The notes beneath the pieces are model-generated. The model saw only the letters and a list, made by a program, of their open reading frames with translations, had not been told where the DNA came from and made no database searches. Positions 7,569-10,475 of a stretch of 10,475 nt of DNA are shown here, one piece after another; the first letter of the stretch is position 1, and each line of letters starts with the position of its first letter. The stretch is taken from assembly GCA_027024625.1 (NCBI GenBank), contig JALVRY010000377.1, positions 1 through 10,475 on the forward strand. The letters are read 5' to 3'. This DNA is from Thiotrichaceae bacterium (lineage in GTDB: Bacteria; Pseudomonadota; Gammaproteobacteria; Thiotrichales; Thiotrichaceae). The translations under genes were made by a program, and so were the position numbers.

Positions 7569-7835
7569 ATATTAATTATTGCAAAAGTATAGTCATACTG
7601 AAGCTCTTAGCACAATGGTATCACCCACTCAGGAAGCGATGCTTTAGCTTCGCAAGGGGCTTGCACGGTTAGTAATTTTTTCACTCGGGCGAGGCTAAAG
7701 CCTCACTTCCAAGCTCGCAGGTTTAGCTTCGCAAGGGACTAGCCGTACCCTTCGACTTTGCTCAGGGAGCTACTCCGCTGCTGAACAAAGTCGAAGTCAG
7801 TATTTTTATGTCAATACTTTTGCAACGATTGATAT
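7569..7835. repeat. MITE-like 267-bp non-coding element with terminal inverted repeats
   Basis: The outer 22 bases (7569-7590 and 7814-7835) are inverted repeats matching at 19 of 22 positions, including a 12-bp perfect core TTGCAAAAGTAT / ATACTTTTGCAA. A second inverted block lies just inside: ATACTGA (7595-7601) and TCAGTAT (7797-7803). The interior has no open frame. It contains a 16-bp direct repeat TTTAGCTTCGCAAGGG (7643-7658 and 7722-7737), a palindrome GAGGCTAAAGCCTC (7691-7704), and a strong hairpin at 7750-7796. No clear target-site duplication was found. A non-autonomous mobile element is the best reading; a structured RNA is the alternative. Confidence 0.6.
7750..7796. repeat. Strong nested hairpin inside the inverted-repeat element
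   Basis: CTTCGACTTTGCTCAG (7750-7765) pairs with CTGAACAAAGTCGAAG (7781-7796) at 15 of 16 positions. A small inner hairpin GGAG-CTA-CTCC lies at 7766-7776. The arm sequence (CTTCGAC...CTCAG) is of a type common as intergenic palindromes in many bacteria. No T-tract follows, so I do not call it a terminator. Confidence 0.75.
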
Positions 7836-7912
7836 AAATAACTACTCAGAACGCGATATATGCACAAAAATAATTCTGTGGCTAAATGTTGTGTATTTTT
7901 TAGAAATGACAT

Positions 7913-8050
7913 GCAGCTTAATCGGCTGGTTGCATCGTAGGAAAATTATAAAACTCATCACATAACTGAAATTAATTGCAGAAGCCGTGTTAGTCTTAGA
8001 AATGGGAGTCGATGCGGAAGACAACGGATATTTACATGCCGAAAAAATAA
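7913..8050 (+). pseudogene. Degraded remnant of the 3' end of an lpd gene
   Basis: Bases 7971-8024 match the end of the intact lpd (about 6595-6647) at roughly 85% by eye, sharing GCAGAAGCCGT and TAGAAATGGGAG. About 77 bases of lpd are then missing. The match resumes with ACGGATATTTACATGCCGAA (8023-8042; 6725-6744 in lpd) and ends at an equivalent TAA stop at 8048-8050. A weaker upstream match (TCGGCTG at 7922-7928 against 6561-6567, then CATCGT) extends it with an AT-rich insertion. The missing piece encoded the catalytic HPHPTLSE motif, so nothing functional can remain. It is either a displaced native lpd end or a fragment of a diverged second lpd. Confidence 0.8.
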
Positions 8051-8077
8051 TTCTTAGATAATCTTAGATGGCCTAAT

Positions 8078-8110
8078 AGTATCGGATTTAGTCATTATAA
8101 ATCCGATACT
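8078..8110. terminator. Perfect 13-bp stem-loop, possible terminator for the minus-strand genes
   Basis: AGTATCGGATTTA (8078-8090) is exactly complementary to TAAATCCGATACT (8098-8110) with a 7-base loop. It sits 20 bases beyond the stop of the minus-strand small gene at 8131 and 27 bases after the lpd remnant. No U-tract follows on either strand, so intrinsic termination is uncertain. It could instead be a transcript-end-stabilising hairpin or an operator. Confidence 0.45.
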
Positions 8111-8130
8111 TGTTACACAGATGCCGTATT

Positions 8131-8355
8131 TTACTGCTCACCTTCACCAACATCTTCTCTTTGTGTTGTTACATTACAGGTTGTATGGTCACCATACACT
8201 GGTTTTTCATTCCGTAACATATCAATCACAATAGCAAAACTCGTTGCATCGACATCAACGGTTCTTTTTCTATCTCCATTAAAATAGGTGAAGTAAAAAA
8301 AGCCTGAATTTGACTGTGAATTCCACCACGCTTGATAACTTTCGATTAGTGTCAT
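8131..8355 (-). CDS. Small unrecognised protein (74 aa)
   Basis: I do not recognise this family. The start is taken at the second ATG (8355) because AAGGAG (8365-8370) lies 9 bases upstream of it. The first in-frame ATG (8364) abuts that site directly, leaving no spacing. The protein is soluble, with no signal peptide or membrane segment. It is rich in aromatics in its first third (YQAWWNSQ, GFFYFTYFNG), then reads RKRTVDVDATSFAIVIDML and ends in a polar acidic tail (REDVGEGEQ). The good ribosome binding site and protein-like composition argue for a real gene. It lies 99 bp downstream of the MscS-type channel gene on the same strand and may be co-transcribed. A perfect hairpin follows its stop. 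Confidence 0.7.
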   Translation of the reverse strand: MTLIESYQAWWNSQSNSGFFYFTYFNGDRKRTVDVDATSFAIVIDMLRNEKPVYGDHTTCNVTTQREDVGEGEQ

Positions 8356-8364
8356 GAGTAACAT

Positions 8365-8370
8365 CTCCTT
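8365..8370 (-). promoter_or_regulatory. Shine-Dalgarno deciding the start of the 74-aa gene
   Basis: Read on the minus strand this is AAGGAG, 9 bases before the ATG at 8355 and immediately next to the alternative ATG at 8364. The spacing favours the downstream start. Confidence 0.7.
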
Positions 8371-8454
8371 ATGCTATTAAAAATCCCCCCCTCACTTAAA
8401 CTCTAGTACATTTTCGTAGCTTTGCTTTCATGTAGCACTCTAAACACTAATAGA

Positions 8455-10068
8455 TTAACTTTTCGGCAACACAAAACGTCCTTTAAACGGAATTTGAATC
8501 CCTTCTTCTTCAAATTTTTCTGTGATTGCTTTTCGTAAGCTTCTTGCTACCGACATGTGTTTACCTGGTTTTACTCTTGTCATTGTTCTTACAATGACTT
8601 CTGGACCACTAATATCACTAACCCCAAGAACAATGGTTGGCTTCAAGACATTTTCATCTTGTTCCATATAGGTTTTGCCTAGCTCAGTTATCACACCAAA
8701 GGCTTTGTCTAGATCTGTATCATGAGCAATGCCAACTTCAACCATCGCATTAGTGTATTGGCAGGAGTGATTTACCAACTCTTTTACTTCACCATTTCTG
8801 ACTATGTGTAATTGACCATCAGGGCTTCTTACACTTGTAACCCGAAGTGTTATTTTTTCAACAATGCCTCGTGCTCCTAGTGTCTCAACATAGTCTCCAA
8901 TTTTGAATTGTCCTTCTAATATAACAAGAAAACCAGAAACGGTATCATTGATGATGGGCTGAATAGCTAAGCCAATAACCATACTCAAGATACCAGCACC
9001 AGCAAGTAAAGGAACTGGATCTATCCCTACCCCTTTCAAAATAATCACCAATGCAACAAAGTAGATCAGTCCTGTTAGTACACTTTTTACAATAGGGAAA
9101 ATCGTTTGGTTTTTTAATAATTCTTCCCTCTCAATACCATCATGCAGATATTTTCTATCAATCAACAAATTCATGACTTCAATGACAACACGGGCAATAA
9201 AAACGACACCAATCGCTTGAATGATTCCTGATCCATATTTAGCCAAACTTGGTACAAAGTCTGCTAAGTTGAGAACCGTCGTCGCAACACTGGCATAGAT
9301 AATATATTCAAGCGACTTGCGTAATAACGGGATAAGTCCACGTAAATTGTCATAGAAGCTTAATAAATCATTTGATTCGGCATAGCGTTTACTCAGCCCA
9401 TCTAAGCTATCAACCAATACAGCCACAGCACTGACAATGAGCAAGCCTATAGAAATGGTGATATAAATTTCTAATGCGAGCAGTACATAGTCAGCGAACG
9501 ACTCTGGTAGAGGACTCCACTTTAATGAAACAATTAGAACGATGAGCCAAATTGATATCGTTTTAATCTTACGAAGGCTCTTAAAGAAGTAGGTGACACT
9601 TTCATCGTTTTCTCTAAGCTGTTGAAAATTTACAGATTTATCTTTTAATTTAGATAATTGCTTATCTAAAAAACCACTGATATATTTTGCAATAATAACT
9701 AAAACGATAATCTTACCAATCGCAATTCCCAGTTCTTTCCAAAAATTTGGGGGAATTTTAGCGATAAGATCAACGGTATAGACTTGTAGGTCAACCCCTT
9801 GATAAATTTGATATAAATTAAAGCTTAATAGCCCGACGAATAAAGAAATAAAAACAAGAAGCGAGATCAACTTTAGTATGTTTCGTATTTTACTTACCTG
9901 TTGAATATACTTTTCAAATAACTTAAGTGAGCCTATTTTATCAAAAACAAAATCACCTGCTGCTCGCACAATAAAGAACAGTACAAACAGAATAAAAAGC
10001 TCTAATCCCGTGATAACTAGATTCATAATAAAGCTATCACTATTTACTATTCGAGCCAATTGTTCCAT
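8455..10068 (-). CDS. Large MscS-family mechanosensitive ion channel
   Basis: Inner-membrane channel expected to open under membrane tension and release solutes in hypo-osmotic shock. I use the ATG at 10068 (537 aa). An in-frame GTG at 10074 gives 539 aa, but AGGG lies about 9 bases before the ATG and only about 3 before the GTG. Several N-terminal hydrophobic segments are visible (about 13-35, 62-84, 112-132, 169-186, 195-220, 280-303, 328-346). The MscS pore helix with Ala/Gly packing follows (PLLAGAGILSMVIGLAIQP, 353-371, through NDTVSGF), then the beta domain (about 387-440, GQFKIGDYVE) and the alpha/beta C-terminal domain (441-537). E. coli MscS is 286 aa, so the N-terminal part is an extended multi-helix sensor region as in larger family members. 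The gene seems complete. The 74-aa gene follows on the same strand. Confidence 0.93.
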   Translation of the reverse strand: MEQLARIVNSDSFIMNLVITGLELFILFVLFFIVRAAGDFVFDKIGSLKLFEKYIQQVSKIRNILKLISLLVFISLFVGLLSFNLYQIYQGVDLQVYTVDLIAKIPPNFWKELGIAIGKIIVLVIIAKYISGFLDKQLSKLKDKSVNFQQLRENDESVTYFFKSLRKIKTISIWLIVLIVSLKWSPLPESFADYVLLALEIYITISIGLLIVSAVAVLVDSLDGLSKRYAESNDLLSFYDNLRGLIPLLRKSLEYIIYASVATTVLNLADFVPSLAKYGSGIIQAIGVVFIARVVIEVMNLLIDRKYLHDGIEREELLKNQTIFPIVKSVLTGLIYFVALVIILKGVGIDPVPLLAGAGILSMVIGLAIQPIINDTVSGFLVILEGQFKIGDYVETLGARGIVEKITLRVTSVRSPDGQLHIVRNGEVKELVNHSCQYTNAMVEVGIAHDTDLDKAFGVITELGKTYMEQDENVLKPTIVLGVSDISGPEVIVRTMTRVKPGKHMSVARSLRKAITEKFEEEGIQIPFKGRFVLPKS

Positions 10069-10101
10069 TCCCACTCACCCTATCAGTAAAACAAAATCGA
10101 C

Positions 10102-10107
10102 ATTATA
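10102..10107 (-). promoter_or_regulatory. Candidate -10 box for the MscS-type channel gene
   Basis: On the minus strand this is a consensus TATAAT, 33 bases upstream of the ATG at 10068. The -35 region at normal spacing (about 10123-10130) is weak, with only TTTGGA-like or CATTTG-like hexamers, so the call rests on the -10 alone. Confidence 0.4.
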
Positions 10108-10157
10108 GTTTATTTTCAAAATTCCAAATGACATATGTAAAGTTTTCTTAATATAAT

Positions 10158-10207
10158 CTTGAATCAGTGACTTCACTACGGCACAGTGGATAAGCTATTG
10201 ATTCAGG
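10158..10207. repeat. Inverted repeat in the divergent intergenic region
   Basis: CTTGAATCAGT (10158-10168) and ATTGATTCAGG (10197-10207) are imperfect inverted copies around a TGAATCA / TGATTCA core. AGTGACTTCACT, a short palindrome, lies between them. They sit between the divergent minus-strand channel gene and the plus-strand gene at 10281, so a paired operator site is possible but unproven. Confidence 0.4.
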
Positions 10208-10280
10208 ATAATCTTTATTCATTTAGTCGTTAAAAAGAATATGCTCACCTTTTTTGTTGATCATGTCGTAAAACAATTAT

Positions 10281-10475
10281 ATGTCTCAATTTTTTATTGC
10301 CATTGGTGTGTTGACTTTATTATTTGCTAGCTCCGCAGGCATTCTCACACTGGTTCGCCACTTCTTTCCACGCTTTGATAGCTTTATTCCAGACGAGTGG
10401 AAAAGCTGGCTCACATTCACCCATATTTCTTATTTTATGCTAGCAGGAGCTGTATTCTTGCTACTCGGTACACGC
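10281..10475 (+). CDS. 5' end of a membrane protein gene (partial, 65 codons)
   Basis: An open frame runs from ATG at 10281 to the right edge. The next upstream in-frame codons lead to a TAA at 10269-10271, so 10281 is the first possible ATG. The protein begins with a hydrophobic segment (about residues 3-24, FFIAIGVLTLLFASSAGILT), then a charged stretch (RHFFPRFDSFIPDEWKSW), then a second hydrophobic segment (about 50-64, SYFMLAGAVFLLLG). This is a two-or-more-helix inner-membrane protein of unknown function. No clear Shine-Dalgarno is visible, which lowers certainty about the start. It is divergent from the channel gene, across a 212-bp spacer with an inverted repeat. Confidence 0.65.
   Translation, partial: MSQFFIAIGVLTLLFASSAGILTLVRHFFPRFDSFIPDEWKSWLTFTHISYFMLAGAVFLLLGTR

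Noticed and set aside
6768..7850. Shared ATAACTACTC after lpd and after the inverted-repeat element as an attachment-site duplication
   Set aside because: The match is only about 10 bases in AT-rich DNA and its flanks do not extend it, so chance is a sufficient explanation.
7842..8024. Minus-strand 60-codon frame
   Set aside because: It overlaps the lpd remnant in antisense, lacks a ribosome binding site and shows no recognisable protein.

Overview
The window looks like chromosomal DNA from a gammaproteobacterium of moderate-to-low GC. The best hints are a homodimeric-type pyruvate dehydrogenase E1 (887 aa, E. coli AceE-like) and an E3 that carries its own N-terminal lipoyl domain. A Thiotrichales-like sulfur or filamentous bacterium would fit, but that placement is a weak inference.

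Layout. 1-309 is the 3' end of an unrecognised plus-strand gene, followed by a long nested hairpin (337-439), probably a terminator, and about 400 bp of AT-rich spacer. 838-6754 is the pyruvate dehydrogenase cluster aceE-aceF-lpd, all on the plus strand. aceE and aceF are tightly coupled, with the Shine-Dalgarno of aceF overlapping the aceE stop. aceF and lpd are separated by a palindromic array of 10-bp units. Together the three genes encode the complex that converts pyruvate to acetyl-CoA. E1 decarboxylates pyruvate, E2 carries the acetyl group on its lipoyl arm to CoA, and E3 reoxidises the lipoyl group. Here both E2 and E3 carry one lipoyl domain.

6755-8130 is an accessory patch. It holds a DUF433 antitoxin-like gene and a DUF5615 PIN-like toxin gene that overlap by 4 bp. 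The toxin gene is frameshifted by an exact 8-bp tandem duplication. Next comes a 267-bp non-coding element with imperfect 22-bp terminal inverted repeats and several internal hairpins. It is followed by a degraded second copy of the 3' end of lpd, with the catalytic His-Glu segment deleted. The order lpd / toxin-antitoxin / repeat element / lpd remnant suggests that the patch entered or was rearranged at the lpd 3' end.

8131-10068 holds two minus-strand genes: a small unrecognised protein (74 aa) and, upstream of it, a large MscS-family mechanosensitive channel (537 aa). The right edge (10281-10475) is the 5' end of a divergent plus-strand gene for a membrane protein.

No tRNA, rRNA or CRISPR array was seen. 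No wholly new multi-gene system was found. The most notable signals are the repeat-disrupted toxin gene and the displaced lpd remnant.
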